From Marinobacter sp. BW6 (lineage in GTDB: Bacteria; Pseudomonadota; Gammaproteobacteria; Pseudomonadales; Oleiphilaceae): 64,000 bases of DNA. Positions 27,829-39,420 of this stretch are shown one piece after another (position 1 is the stretch's first letter; every line of letters starts with the position of its first letter). A program made the position numbers and the translations under genes. The notes below the pieces were generated by a model. The model was given only the letters and a program-made list of their open reading frames with translations. It made no database searches and had not been told where the DNA came from. The stretch covers positions 372,001 to 436,000 of the forward strand of contig NZ_VIRN01000061.1 of NCBI RefSeq assembly GCF_008107725.1, in the 5' to 3' direction.

Positions 27829-29178
27829 TCAGTCGGAATCCCGTTCGAACAACGCGATGGATTCCACATGAGTGGTGTGGGGGAACATGTCCATCACACC
27901 TGCGCGCACCAGGCGATAGCCGTTGCGCACCATAACACCCGCATCCCGCGCGAGGGTCGCCGGGTTACAGGAGACATAGACTATCTTCCCGGCCCCGAAA
28001 GCGGTGAGGTACTTGCAGATTTCCTCGGCACCGGAGCGCGGCGGATCAATAAGAATCTTGTCGAACCCTTCCTTCGCCCAGCTCTGGCCAGTGAAATCCC
28101 CGTGCAGATCGGCGCCGTGAAAAGCGACATTGTCCAGACCATTTAGTTCCGCGTTTTCCCGGCCACGTACGACCATGGCCTCGTCGCCTTCCACGCCGAC
28201 AACCTGTCCACCTCTTCGGGCCAGCGGCAGCGTAAAGTTGCCCAAACCACAGAAGAGATCCAGGACACGCTCACCGGGCTGCACATCCAGCCATTCCACA
28301 GCCCTGTGTACCATTGCGCGGTTAATGCCTGCATTGACCTGGGTAAAGTCCATGGGATGAAATTTCATGGTCAGGTCGAATTCATCCAGCCTGTAGCTCA
28401 GTCGTTCATCATCCCGACCAGATGATTCGGGCCAGATCCGATGCACGGTGTCGGGCCCTTTCGGCTGCAGGTAGATATGCAAATCATGGGCCTGACCAAA
28501 AGCAATCAACTTCTCCCGGTCACCGGCCGACAGATCATCCATATTCCGAAACACCATCACTGCCACATCATCGCCACAGGCAACCTCTACCTGTGGGATT
28601 CTGCTGTAGGCGTCCAGGTCATGCAGCAGGTTGCGCAGGGGCTGTATACGATCGCCAATACGGGGATCCAGCACCACACAGCGATCAATGTCGGTCAGGA
28701 AACTGTTGCGCTTCTCGCGGAATCCAACCAGAACAGATTCCCTGGCCTTGACGTAACGAACCCCGAGACGCGCCTTACGGCGATACCCCAGGCTCTTCTC
28801 CGAACGCAGTGGCTCAATCCACTCCTCGGGCTCAATACCCCCGAAATGGGCAAAATGCTCTCGCAGGGTGTTCTCCTTGAACGCGATCTGGGCATCGCCA
28901 CCCATATGCTGAAGGCTACAGCCCCCGCACAGGTCGGCGAACTCGCAGGGTGGCGTTTGCCGATCCGGCGCAGCTTCCAGAACCTGTTCGGTGCGCAATT
29001 CGTCGAACTTGCTCCGGCTCGACACCACTTTCGCCATCACCGTTTCGCCCGGCAAGGCTCCATCCACAAACTGGGTTTTGCCATCCTGACGGGCGATACC
29101 CCGGCCGTCGTGGCTCAGGGTTTCAATCTCACAGCGCACGGGCTCTTTTGGAAGAACCTTCCTGCGTCGTCTGCTCAT
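27829..29178 (-). CDS. rlmD: 23S rRNA (uracil-1939-C5) methyltransferase
   Basis: The 449-residue protein has a TRAM-like N-terminus, the iron-sulfur cysteines [15 protein letters not shown], the SAM motif [16 protein letters not shown], and the catalytic cysteine in [13 protein letters not shown]. It methylates U1939 of 23S rRNA. It lies between cysM and relA, as in Pseudomonas, and is probably co-transcribed with both. Confidence 0.95.
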   Translation of the reverse strand: MSRRRRKVLPKEPVRCEIETLSHDGRGIARQDGKTQFVDGALPGETVMAKVVSSRSKFDELRTEQVLEAAPDRQTPPCEFADLCGGCSLQHMGGDAQIAFKENTLREHFAHFGGIEPEEWIEPLRSEKSLGYRRKARLGVRYVKARESVLVGFREKRNSFLTDIDRCVVLDPRIGDRIQPLRNLLHDLDAYSRIPQVEVACGDDVAVMVFRNMDDLSAGDREKLIAFGQAHDLHIYLQPKGPDTVHRIWPESSGRDDERLSYRLDEFDLTMKFHPMDFTQVNAGINRAMVHRAVEWLDVQPGERVLDLFCGLGNFTLPLARRGGQVVGVEGDEAMVVRGRENAELNGLDNVAFHGADLHGDFTGQSWAKEGFDKILIDPPRSGAEEICKYLTAFGAGKIVYVSCNPATLARDAGVMVRNGYRLVRAGVMDMFPHTTHVESIALFERDSD

Positions 29179-29204
29179 ACTCGGGTCTCTTGGTAAAATC
29201 GTGT

Positions 29205-30098
29205 TCAGGCGCCGGGGAACACACCGGTGGAAAGATAGCGGTCGCCGCGGTCACAGATAATGGCCACGATGATGGCGTTTTCAACCTGTTGGGACAGTTT
29301 GAGCGCGGCTGCGATCGAACCGCCGGAGGATACGCCACAGAAAATGCCCTCTTCGGAAGCCAGGGCTCTCATGGTGGTCTCGGCTTCTTCCTGGCCTACA
29401 TCCAGCACCTGATCGACGCGGGCGGCATCGTAGATTTTCGGCAGGTAGGCTTCAGGCCAGCGCCGGATCCCGGGGATCGAGGCGCCTTCTTTTGGCTGCA
29501 GCCCGATGATACGGATATCCGGATTGCGTTCCTTGAGGTAGCGGGACACACCCATAATGGTGCCGGTCGTGCCCATGGAGCTGACAAAATGAGTAACACG
29601 CCCGCCGGTCTGCTCCCAGATTTCCGGGCCGGTGGTACGGTAGTGCGCCAGGGGGTTGTCCTGGTTGCTGAACTGGTCCAGCACGGTACCTTTGCCTTCC
29701 GCCTGCATCTTGAGGGCCAGGTCACGGGCCGTTTCCATGCCTTCTTCCCTGGTGACCGTGACAATCTCCGCACCATAGGCGCGCATGGATGCCCGGCGCT
29801 CCTCACTCATGTTCGCGGGCATAATGAGCACCATGCGGTACCCCTTGATCGCCGCCGCCATGGCCAGAGCGATGCCGGTATTGCCGCTGGTCGCCTCAAT
29901 CAGCGTATCGCCTGGCTTGATGTCGCCCCGGCGCTCCGCTTCCTGGATCATGCTGATGGCCGGGCGATCCTTCACCGAGCCGGCGGGGTTGTTGCCCTCC
30001 AGCTTGGCCAGAATCACGTTACTCGTCTCACCGGGGAGACGCTGCAGGCGAACCAGAGGAGTGTGCCCGACATAATCTTCAATGGTGGGAAAATGCAT
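29205..30098 (-). CDS. cysM: Cysteine synthase B
   Basis: The 297-residue PLP enzyme makes cysteine from O-acetylserine and sulfide or thiosulfate. It shows the PLP-lysine region [12 protein letters not shown], the motif [12 protein letters not shown] and the region [12 protein letters not shown]. The sequence [10 protein letters not shown] and the length fit CysM rather than CysK. It heads the cysM-rlmD-relA-mazG cluster and is divergent from gacS. Confidence 0.94.
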   Translation of the reverse strand: MHFPTIEDYVGHTPLVRLQRLPGETSNVILAKLEGNNPAGSVKDRPAISMIQEAERRGDIKPGDTLIEATSGNTGIALAMAAAIKGYRMVLIMPANMSEERRASMRAYGAEIVTVTREEGMETARDLALKMQAEGKGTVLDQFSNQDNPLAHYRTTGPEIWEQTGGRVTHFVSSMGTTGTIMGVSRYLKERNPDIRIIGLQPKEGASIPGIRRWPEAYLPKIYDAARVDQVLDVGQEEAETTMRALASEEGIFCGVSSGGSIAAALKLSQQVENAIIVAIICDRGDRYLSTGVFPGA

Positions 30099-30323
30099 AT
30101 GATAACCCTGTGGTACACTTTTGGCTTCGCATGATACGCGTTATCGCCCCGGTCTCCCAATACAGCTTCTCGCTATATCCATGACCGGCGGCTATATCCG
30201 CCACGGGATATTTCGGTACTGTCGGGACTGATACCACAGTTATCCCGTTCCGGATCAGCTATTCTTAACACGGACGTTTTCCGCTCTGCAGTGCGGACGA
30301 AAGCAATAATTCAGGAACACGGT
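30099..30323. other. Divergent intergenic region between cysM and gacS
   Basis: No gene is seen. It holds a candidate cysM promoter (30131-30160). It also holds two direct copies of GCTATATCC (30172-30180 and 30191-30199), the second forming the core of a small dyad GGCGG-CTATAT-CCGCC (30187-30202). These could be regulatory, but no regulator can be named. Confidence 0.4.
30131..30160 (-). promoter_or_regulatory. Candidate sigma-70 promoter for cysM
   Basis: On the minus strand, a -35-like TTGGGA (30160-30155) is followed after 18 bases by a -10-like TATCAT (30136-30131). It would start transcription about 25 bases before the cysM ATG. This is a match by eye only. Confidence 0.4.
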
Positions 30324-33197
30324 ATGCGACGTTGGGGCATTCGCAAGAAAGTTTTGGTGGTAACCCTGGTTCCCACCCTGCTGACCACCCTGATGCTGGG
30401 GCTGTTCTTCACCTACAGCTGGGTAAACAATATAGAGAGCCTGCTGAAGGATCGGGGCGAATCACTCTCACGTCAGCTCGCAGCCGGCTCCGAGTATGGC
30501 CTTTTTACTGCCAACCGAAGCCTGCTCAGCAGCCTCTCCAATGCCCTTCTGGAAGAACAGGACGTGCGCTCCATTACGTTCTTTGGCAGTGACGGCTCGC
30601 GGCTGCTTCACACCGGGCCGGGAAGCTCCGAGACCGTGCAGTCCGAGGAACTCACCGCCGAGCACGCAACCCGGATATCCCGTGAAAACAGCACCCGTTT
30701 TGTCACCCCCGTCTTTCTTCAGGATCTGATGATCGAGAGCATGCTCGACCCGGATGCCCGACAGTCCATGTCGAATCTGCGCGAGCCTCTGGGCTGGGTG
30801 GTTGTGGAGATGTCCCATATCCGCACCGAAAAGGAGACGTACAAGGCCCTGCTGATTTCTCTGCTACTGATTCTCGGCGGCGTCATTCTCAGCATGGCCA
30901 TTGCCATGAGGCTGAGTCGCGCGTTCACCAACCCGGTGTTCGAATTGAACGAAGCTGTTGCCAAACTCAAGGAAGGCAAGCTGGATACCCGGGTCTTTAC
31001 CGGCGCCGGCCCGGAGTTCGAACAGCTGGAGTCCGGACTCAATGCCATGGCCGAAGAACTCAGCAAGGCCCAGGCGGAAATGCAGCAGAACATCGACCAG
31101 GCAACCGAAGATCTGCGGGAGACCCTGGAGACCATCGAAATCCAGAACATTGAGCTGGATTTCGCCCGGAAGGAGGCGCTGGAGGCCAGCCGGATAAAGT
31201 CGGAGTTCCTGGCCAACATGTCCCACGAAATCCGCACTCCGCTGAACGGCATCATCGGCTTTACCGAACTGCTCCTGAAGAGCCCCCTGCCAAGGCAGCA
31301 ACGGGACCATCTGAGCACCATAAGGAAATCCTCGGAGATCCTGCTCACCATCATCAACGACATCCTGGACTTCTCGAAGATCGAGGCCGGCAAGCTGATC
31401 CTGGACCGCGTGCCCTTCCAGTTGCGGGATATCGTTGAGGAAGTGATGGTAATGCTTGCGCCGGCCGCCCATGCCAAGAATCTGGATCTGGTACCACTGG
31501 TCTACAACGATGTGCCAGATAACATCATGGGTGACCCCCTAAGGGTCAAACAGGTGATTACCAACCTGGTCAACAACGCCATCAAGTTTACTCAGACCGG
31601 AGAGGTGGTCCTGCGGGCTAGCCTGGAAGAGGAAGAGACTGATATCAACCGGGTTACTCTGCGCCTGAGCATCACGGATTCCGGCGTGGGCCTCTCCCGG
31701 GCCCAGCAGCAATCCCTGTTCAACGCCTTCAGCCAGGCCGACGCCTCTACTGCACGGCAGTACGGTGGCACCGGCCTCGGACTGGCCATCTCGAAGCGTC
31801 TGGTGGAAGAGATGGGTGGCAAGATCGGGCTTGAGAGCGAACTGGGCAAGGGCTCAACCTTCTGGTTCACCCTCACCTCGGAGCTTGCAACCAGCGGGGA
31901 AGCCATCGCCCCCAGGGATGCCCTGCGTGGAGAACGGGCGATCTACCTGGAACAGCAGAAAACCACAGGGCTGGCTGTGGAACACCTGTTACGAGACTGG
32001 GGCATGGTGGTCGACCGGGTAGCCTCACCCGGCGCTCTGCAGGAGCAGATTGAGGAAGCCCAGAAGAGCCAGGCTGGTTACGCCGCGGCCATTGTCGGCA
32101 TTACCCGGCATCTGCTGAACTCCAGCCAGTACTGCGGTCTTGTCCGCACCCTGGAGATCGAAAGGGATTGCCGGACACTGTTGCTGACGCCCACCCTCGA
32201 AACCCACGACACACCGCTATCGGGGCTTGCCAGCGGTCATCTCACCAAACCGGTGTGCCGCGATTCCCTCTACGACGAGCTTCTGCTGTTGGTGCACGGC
32301 ATCAATTCCAGCGGACGGGTTCCCGAGTACGAGATTTCCGCCGACCGCGTAACCACCGCCAATGTTCCTCGGGTACTGGCCGTGGATGACAACGACGCCA
32401 ACCTGAAGCTGGTGATGACCCTGTTGGAAGACTGTCAACTGGACGCCGAAGGCGCTTCCAGCGGCTTTGAAGCCCTGAGCAAGGCCAGACAGAACCCCTT
32501 CGACCTGGTCTTCATGGATCTGCAGATGCCCGGCATGGACGGCGTGGAAACCACCGCAAGGTTGCGGGAGATGGATACCGGCAATCACCGAACTCCAATC
32601 ATTGCCCTGACTGCCCATGCCCTCGCTGACGAGCAGGAACGACTGACCAAGCAGGGCTTCGATGGCTACATGCCCAAACCCATCAGCAGTGGTCAGCTAA
32701 CTGAAATCATCCATGAGTACACCGGTTACATCTGCCCGAAGAGCAGCAACGACGGCCGGCTTCCCGTACCGGAAGTCCGCGACACCCGCAGGGCCCTTCG
32801 GCCGTCAACGCGCAGAATGCAGCAGGACTGCGTCAGCGTCGAGGAAAGCATTCAGCTGGCCGCCGGGAAGGCCGACCTGGCCGAAGAGCTGTTCAGCATG
32901 CTCCTGGAACAGGTCCATGTGGATCGAGAGCGGGTGCCGGAACTCTGGGCCAGCGACAATATTGACGAGGTGCTGGAGTGCGTTCACAAACTCCATGGCG
33001 CTACCCGCTACTGCGGCGTACCGGAACTTCGGGCCGCAGCCAACCATCTGGAAACCGCGATCAAGTGCTCCGCCCCGGACCTGGAACACCATAAAGACCA
33101 GTTGCTGTCGGCTATGGAGCGCCTGCAGATCTGGAGCGACCAGACCGACTGGCAACAGCTGTTCCGTAAACGCCACGAGGCCGCCGAAACGACGTGA
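30324..33197 (+). CDS. gacS: Hybrid sensor histidine kinase GacS/BarA
   Basis: The 957-residue protein has two membrane helices (about 12-32 and 172-195) bounding a periplasmic sensor. It continues with HAMP, a HisKA domain with H301 in [10 protein letters not shown], an HATPase domain ([22 protein letters not shown]), a receiver domain with D732 in [11 protein letters not shown], and an Hpt domain with H888 in [12 protein letters not shown]. This tripartite arrangement and the position opposite cysM match GacS/BarA. The usual partner is the response regulator GacA/UvrY, which controls Rsm small RNAs but is not in this window. The ATG at 30324 with AGGA upstream fits better than an upstream GTG at 30291. 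Confidence 0.94.
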   Translation: MRRWGIRKKVLVVTLVPTLLTTLMLGLFFTYSWVNNIESLLKDRGESLSRQLAAGSEYGLFTANRSLLSSLSNALLEEQDVRSITFFGSDGSRLLHTGPGSSETVQSEELTAEHATRISRENSTRFVTPVFLQDLMIESMLDPDARQSMSNLREPLGWVVVEMSHIRTEKETYKALLISLLLILGGVILSMAIAMRLSRAFTNPVFELNEAVAKLKEGKLDTRVFTGAGPEFEQLESGLNAMAEELSKAQAEMQQNIDQATEDLRETLETIEIQNIELDFARKEALEASRIKSEFLANMSHEIRTPLNGIIGFTELLLKSPLPRQQRDHLSTIRKSSEILLTIINDILDFSKIEAGKLILDRVPFQLRDIVEEVMVMLAPAAHAKNLDLVPLVYNDVPDNIMGDPLRVKQVITNLVNNAIKFTQTGEVVLRASLEEEETDINRVTLRLSITDSGVGLSRAQQQSLFNAFSQADASTARQYGGTGLGLAISKRLVEEMGGKIGLESELGKGSTFWFTLTSELATSGEAIAPRDALRGERAIYLEQQKTTGLAVEHLLRDWGMVVDRVASPGALQEQIEEAQKSQAGYAAAIVGITRHLLNSSQYCGLVRTLEIERDCRTLLLTPTLETHDTPLSGLASGHLTKPVCRDSLYDELLLLVHGINSSGRVPEYEISADRVTTANVPRVLAVDDNDANLKLVMTLLEDCQLDAEGASSGFEALSKARQNPFDLVFMDLQMPGMDGVETTARLREMDTGNHRTPIIALTAHALADEQERLTKQGFDGYMPKPISSGQLTEIIHEYTGYICPKSSNDGRLPVPEVRDTRRALRPSTRRMQQDCVSVEESIQLAAGKADLAEELFSMLLEQVHVDRERVPELWASDNIDEVLECVHKLHGATRYCGVPELRAAANHLETAIKCSAPDLEHHKDQLLSAMERLQIWSDQTDWQQLFRKRHEAAETT

Positions 33198-33209
33198 CGA
33201 CGCCTCGGA

Positions 33210-33950
33210 TCAGGTCCGCACCCGGGCCTGATCAACAATGGCCTTCATATCCCGGACCGCTTCTTTCAGGCCGGTAAAAACCGCGCGGGCAATAATGGCA
33301 TGACCAATGTTCAATTCGTTGATCCCATGGATCGCTGCCACCCGCTCGGTGTTGTGATAATGCAGGCCGTGGCCGGCATTCACGATCAACCCTTTCTTGC
33401 GGGCATAGGCAACCGCATCGACAATCGTTTTAAATGCGGCGTTTTCCGCCTCTGGCGTGTCGGCCTCGGCATACTCACCCGTGTGCAGTTCCACTACCGG
33501 CGCACCACAGCGCACCGCCGCATCGATCTGGGCAGTATCCGGGTCAATAAATAATGACACTTCCGCACCAATACGGGCGAGGCGCTCACAGGCTTTGGCC
33601 ACCCGAGATTCCTGACCCTCGACATCCAGTCCGCCTTCGGTAGTCAGTTCCTCACGCTTTTCCGGCACCAGACAGACACATTCCGGACGGACCTGCTCGG
33701 CAAACGCCAGCATGGCATCAGTGACCGCCATTTCCAGATTCATCTTGGTCTGCAGCACTTCTTTGAGTAAAAGCACATCCCGATCCTGAATATGACGCCG
33801 GTCTTCCCTGGGATGGATCGTGATGCCATCTGCACCGGCCTCCTCGGCCATCAGCGCTGCCTGAACCGGGTCCGGATACCGTGTCCCCCTCGCCTGACGG
33901 AGGGTGGCAACGTGATCAATATTGACGCCAAGCAGTACTCTAGGATTCAT
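33210..33950 (-). CDS. pdxJ: Pyridoxine 5'-phosphate synthase
   Basis: The 246-residue protein begins [20 protein letters not shown], the PdxJ signature. It contains [16 protein letters not shown] and, near the C-terminus, [12 protein letters not shown]. It joins aminoacetone phosphate and deoxyxylulose phosphate to form pyridoxine phosphate. A hairpin (about 33207-33233) spans its stop codon. Its start overlaps recO by 11 bases, and it is the last gene of the lepA-lepB-rnc-era-recO-pdxJ run. Confidence 0.96.
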   Translation of the reverse strand: MNPRVLLGVNIDHVATLRQARGTRYPDPVQAALMAEEAGADGITIHPREDRRHIQDRDVLLLKEVLQTKMNLEMAVTDAMLAFAEQVRPECVCLVPEKREELTTEGGLDVEGQESRVAKACERLARIGAEVSLFIDPDTAQIDAAVRCGAPVVELHTGEYAEADTPEAENAAFKTIVDAVAYARKKGLIVNAGHGLHYHNTERVAAIHGINELNIGHAIIARAVFTGLKEAVRDMKAIVDQARVRT

Positions 33951-34668
33951 GAGATTCTCCCCGAAGGTGAGTGAAAAGGCTGCGACTGTTCAGAGGGCGC
34001 CCCTGCAGAAGATAATCGATCAGTACCCGCATGACCCGTTTCGACAGCCGCCGACAGCTGTCCGATTGCAGGTCCTCGCGGGCCAGATCCAGTAAAACAT
34101 TCCCCGGCAGATTGCGCAGACGCACACCGGGCGACAGCCCGGAGACAATACCCTGCTCCGGATCATAACAATACTCCCGGGCAGGCTCGACGGATTGCCC
34201 GGTATCGGTGGCAAGATCCCAGGCAAAGTCGTAACCCAGGGCGGAAGCAAAGGCGAGCTCGAACCGCCGCAGAACCGGCTCCACATCCGCAGTGTCAGCC
34301 AAATGCATGATTGCATCTATGTAGGCCGCAAATAGGGTCGGATGGGGATCGGCAGCGGGCAGAATCCGCTGCAACAGTTCGTTCAGGTAAAGACCGCTGT
34401 ACAGGGAAACTGTCCGGGTCAGTGTCGGGCCGGTTCGCACATCGACCTGGGTCAGGGTTTTCAGATCGCCCCGACCGGCCCAGTCCATCACAAGGGGCTG
34501 GAAGGGCTGCAGCTGAGCTTTCAGAGGGCTTTTGGCGCTGTTAGCTCCCCGGGCGATGACGGTCATCCGGCCATGGTTCAGGGAAAAGAGATCCACCATG
34601 AGGCTGGTTTCTCGCCATGGCCGGCGGTGAAGGACATAAGCGGGCTCCTGCAGTTCAGGCCCCTTCAT
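33940..34668 (-). CDS. recO: DNA repair protein RecO
   Basis: The 242-residue protein matches RecO, which with RecR loads RecA onto gapped DNA. It begins [20 protein letters not shown] and has the OB-fold sequence [19 protein letters not shown]. It lies between era and pdxJ as in many gammaproteobacteria and overlaps pdxJ by 11 bases, which suggests coupling. Confidence 0.93.
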   Translation of the reverse strand: MKGPELQEPAYVLHRRPWRETSLMVDLFSLNHGRMTVIARGANSAKSPLKAQLQPFQPLVMDWAGRGDLKTLTQVDVRTGPTLTRTVSLYSGLYLNELLQRILPAADPHPTLFAAYIDAIMHLADTADVEPVLRRFELAFASALGYDFAWDLATDTGQSVEPAREYCYDPEQGIVSGLSPGVRLRNLPGNVLLDLAREDLQSDSCRRLSKRVMRVLIDYLLQGRPLNSRSLFTHLRGESHES

Positions 34669-34675
34669 AGCCGCC

Positions 34676-35593
34676 TCAGAGGTCGTTCATGCCCAGGCTC
34701 TTCAGGGCCCGGTCGCTATCAGCCCAACCGCGCTTCACCTTTACCCAGAGCCTCAGCATGATCTTGCTGTCGAACATACGCTCCATATCCGTGCGCGCCT
34801 CCTGACCAATTCGGCGCATCCGCTCGCCCTTTTCGCCGATGATGATCTTCTTCTGACCTTCACGCTCGACCAGGATCAGAGCGGAAATATGCAGAGTTTT
34901 GCCCTCCCGCTTGAACTCCTCGATCTCCACCGCCACGGAGTATGGCAACTCGGCTCCCAACTGGCGGGTAATTTTTTCCCGGACGATCTCCGACGCCATG
35001 AAACGCTCACTGCGATCGGTGATCTGGTCGTCCGGGTAGAAATGAATACTCTCTGGCAGGAAACGCCCCACGGCCTCTTCCAGAGGCTCGAGATTAGTCT
35101 CTTTCAGGGCAGAAAGCGGAATGATTTCGGCAAACTCACGCTTTTTCGAGAGCATATCCAGGTGCGGCAGCAGGCTTTCCCGCTTTTCGATCTTGTCGAC
35201 CTTGTTTACAGCCAGGATCACAGGGCATTTCAGGCGGCTGAGTTTTTCCAGCACCATCTCATCCGCGGTCGTCCACGCCAGTTGGTCCACCACGAACACC
35301 ACCACATCGACATCAATCAGCGCCGACGTGGCCGCCTTGTTCATGTAACGGTTAATGGCCCGAGGCTCTTCCTCGTGCATGCCCGGCGTGTCCACATAGA
35401 TCGCCTGCACCGGTCCCACAGTCTTGATACCAAGCACCTGATGGCGTGTGGTCTGCGGCTTGCGGGAGGTGATACTGAGTTTCTGGCCAAGAATATGATT
35501 CAGCAGCGTGGATTTACCCACGTTCGGACGGCCGACGATGGCCACGAAACCGCAGCGGCTGTCCGGGTTTTCCGGACGGGTGATATCGTTCAT
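34676..35593 (-). CDS. era: GTPase Era
   Basis: The 305-residue GTPase binds the 3' end of 16S rRNA during 30S assembly. It shows the G1 motif [10 protein letters not shown], the switch I region [10 protein letters not shown], the G3 motif DTPGMHEE and the G4 motif NKVDK. A C-terminal KH domain has [12 protein letters not shown]. The start overlaps the rnc stop by one base (TAATG). Confidence 0.97.
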   Translation of the reverse strand: MNDITRPENPDSRCGFVAIVGRPNVGKSTLLNHILGQKLSITSRKPQTTRHQVLGIKTVGPVQAIYVDTPGMHEEEPRAINRYMNKAATSALIDVDVVVFVVDQLAWTTADEMVLEKLSRLKCPVILAVNKVDKIEKRESLLPHLDMLSKKREFAEIIPLSALKETNLEPLEEAVGRFLPESIHFYPDDQITDRSERFMASEIVREKITRQLGAELPYSVAVEIEEFKREGKTLHISALILVEREGQKKIIIGEKGERMRRIGQEARTDMERMFDSKIMLRLWVKVKRGWADSDRALKSLGMNDL

Positions 35594-36282
35594 TACTGAT
35601 TCTCCACGCCCAGTTCTTTCAGGGCGTTACGGGCTGCCTGCTGCTCGGCCACCCGGCGGCTGCTGCCGGTTCCGGTGGTTTTTCGATCCAGCGAGGGCAA
35701 CGCACAGGATACATGGAATGTCTGGTTGTGGGCTTCGCCATCTACGGAAATAACGTCGTAGCGGGGCAGCGGAAACTGGCGGGACTGAAGGTATTCCTGC
35801 AAACGGGTCTTCGGGTCTTTCTGGGTATCCTGAAGGTCAAGCTTCTCCAGCCGATGCTCGAACCAGCGCAACACCTGCTCCCGGCAAGTGTGAAAATCAC
35901 TGTCCAGGTAGATCGCACCAATGATGGACTCCACCGCGTCGGCCAGGATGGATTCCCGACGGAAGCCGCCGCTTTTAAGTTCACCGGACCCCAGCCGCAG
36001 GTAGCTGCCGAGCTGGAATTCGCGGCCAATCTCTGCGAGCGTCACGCCCTTCACCATCCGGGCCCGCAGACGGCTCAACTGTCCTTCACGGGCTTTTTCA
36101 AAGTGCAGAAACAAATACTCGGCAATAACCATGTTCACAATGGAATCACCGAGAAATTCGAGGCGCTCGTTATTCTGGTTTCCGTAACTCCGGTGAGTGA
36201 GTGCCAGCAGAAGCCGCTCCGGCGATTTGAACTGATAGCCGATGCGCCGCTGTAACTGATCCAGATCCGGTTGTGAACTCAC
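35593..36282 (-). CDS. rnc: Ribonuclease III
   Basis: The 229-residue protein has an RNase III catalytic domain with the signature [10 protein letters not shown] and the acidic site [13 protein letters not shown], followed by a double-stranded RNA-binding domain ending [16 protein letters not shown]. It processes rRNA and structured mRNAs. The start is a GTG overlapping the stop of the DUF4845 gene (GTGA), and the stop overlaps the era start, so three genes are coupled. Confidence 0.96.
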   Translation of the reverse strand: MSSQPDLDQLQRRIGYQFKSPERLLLALTHRSYGNQNNERLEFLGDSIVNMVIAEYLFLHFEKAREGQLSRLRARMVKGVTLAEIGREFQLGSYLRLGSGELKSGGFRRESILADAVESIIGAIYLDSDFHTCREQVLRWFEHRLEKLDLQDTQKDPKTRLQEYLQSRQFPLPRYDVISVDGEAHNQTFHVSCALPSLDRKTTGTGSSRRVAEQQAARNALKELGVENQ

Positions 36283-36668
36283 TTGCCCTTCATCTCATAT
36301 TTGTGCTTGAAGTGAACCACCGTATCCACATTACTGAACAGGTTGTTGCGCACTTCGTAATCTACATTGATGACGACCAGATCGCCGTCTTTATCGACAG
36401 AAATATTCTTGGCATCAAACCCCCGGACATTGTTCACACTGAGCCGTTTGTTGATCAGTGTGCGAACCTGGGCCGGCCCCATCTTTGAGAGGCCCTCTGT
36501 GCCATCGAGGCTTTCCAGAGCTTCCTGAATGGTGATGTCATCCAGATAGGCGGGGCCCAGCTTGATTACCAGCGTCAGCAGGCCACCAAAAAACAGAACC
36601 ATCACCATCATGGTCAATGCCGAGGCACCACGCTGACGGCCCATGCCGGAAAGATTGTTTTTCTTCAT
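36279..36668 (-). CDS. DUF4845 membrane protein
   Basis: The 129-residue protein has one N-terminal membrane helix ([20 protein letters not shown], residues about 18-37) after a short basic stretch. A soluble domain follows with [19 protein letters not shown] and [13 protein letters not shown]. It matches the DUF4845 family regularly found between lepB and rnc in gammaproteobacteria. Function unknown. The N-terminus loosely resembles type IV pilin-like leaders, but no processing site is clear. Confidence 0.85.
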   Translation of the reverse strand: MKKNNLSGMGRQRGASALTMMVMVLFFGGLLTLVIKLGPAYLDDITIQEALESLDGTEGLSKMGPAQVRTLINKRLSVNNVRGFDAKNISVDKDGDLVVINVDYEVRNNLFSNVDTVVHFKHKYEMKGK

Positions 36669-36694
36669 TATAACTGCGCTCCAGATAGTCCGAG

Positions 36695-37501
36695 TTACTC
36701 GATTCCGCCTACACGATCAAAGGATGGCAGACTGGTAAGGGATTGCCAGTGCATCCAGATAGCAAAGGCCTTGCCCACCACCAGCTCGTCCGGGACCGTG
36801 CCCCAGTAGCGGCTGTCGTTACTGTTGTCGCGATTGTCACCCATGACGAAATAATGACCCTCGGGCACCAGCCACTCGCCCTCACCGCTACCGCCGGGCC
36901 GACCCATGGTCAGGAAAATGTCGTGCTCTACTTCACCGAGATCCTCGCGGCGCAGCTCCATCGGCGGTAACCGCGCGATAAACCGGGTTTCCACCCGATC
37001 GCCATTGATGAACAGCTGCTTGTCACGGTAGCGGATATGGTCGCCGGGCAAACCGATCACCCGTTTGATGTAGTTGGTCTGGCCGTCCTCCGGGTAGCGG
37101 AAGACCATCACATCGCCGCGCTGGGGATCGCCGACCGGAATCACTTTGGTACCGGCAACCGGCAGCCTGAATCCGTAGGCGTATTTGTTCACCAGAATGA
37201 AATCGCCGACTTCCAGCGTCGGCAACATGGAGCCCGACGGGATCTGGAACGGTTCAACCAGGAAGGAGCGCAGCACCAGCACAATGGCCAGCACCGGAAA
37301 AAACGATCGGCTGAGGTCGACCAGGTAGGGCTCTTTTGGCTCCTCCGATTCCGCTGGGGAGCCTTCATCCACTGCGTCGCCGGTGCCGCTGGCCCGGTAG
37401 GCGGCAAGACGGCGCTCACGAAGAAACAGCTTGTCCGCCAGCCAGATCAGACCCGTTGCGAAGGTCAGTACCACCAGTACCAGGGGAAAATCGATATCCA
37501 T
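36695..37501 (-). CDS. lepB: Signal peptidase I
   Basis: The 268-residue inner-membrane protease cleaves signal peptides of exported proteins. The serine/lysine dyad is S91 in IPSGSML and K146 in NYIKRVIGLPGD. The conserved box VMGDNRDNSNDSR follows. Two hydrophobic segments (about 6-23 and 66-82) anchor it. It lies 12 bases downstream of lepA, as in E. coli. Confidence 0.97.
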   Translation of the reverse strand: MDIDFPLVLVVLTFATGLIWLADKLFLRERRLAAYRASGTGDAVDEGSPAESEEPKEPYLVDLSRSFFPVLAIVLVLRSFLVEPFQIPSGSMLPTLEVGDFILVNKYAYGFRLPVAGTKVIPVGDPQRGDVMVFRYPEDGQTNYIKRVIGLPGDHIRYRDKQLFINGDRVETRFIARLPPMELRREDLGEVEHDIFLTMGRPGGSGEGEWLVPEGHYFVMGDNRDNSNDSRYWGTVPDELVVGKAFAIWMHWQSLTSLPSFDRVGGIE

Positions 37502-37513
37502 CCAGGAGGCCTT

Positions 37514-39322
<1,809 letters not shown>

Positions 39323-39420
39323 TGAATACTCAGTTAAGACGAAGGATTGAGCCCGGAGGGGCCGCTACCCGGATCCGGGAACGGCGTGATTTTACCGGTT
39401 ACCGGCCGCCATTGCCATGA

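Noticed and set aside
33207..33233. Hairpin at the end of pdxJ as a terminator between gacS and pdxJ
   Set aside because: The stem is good (GATCAGG and CCTGATC) but it contains the pdxJ stop codon and has no U-tract in either direction. Listed only within the pdxJ entry.
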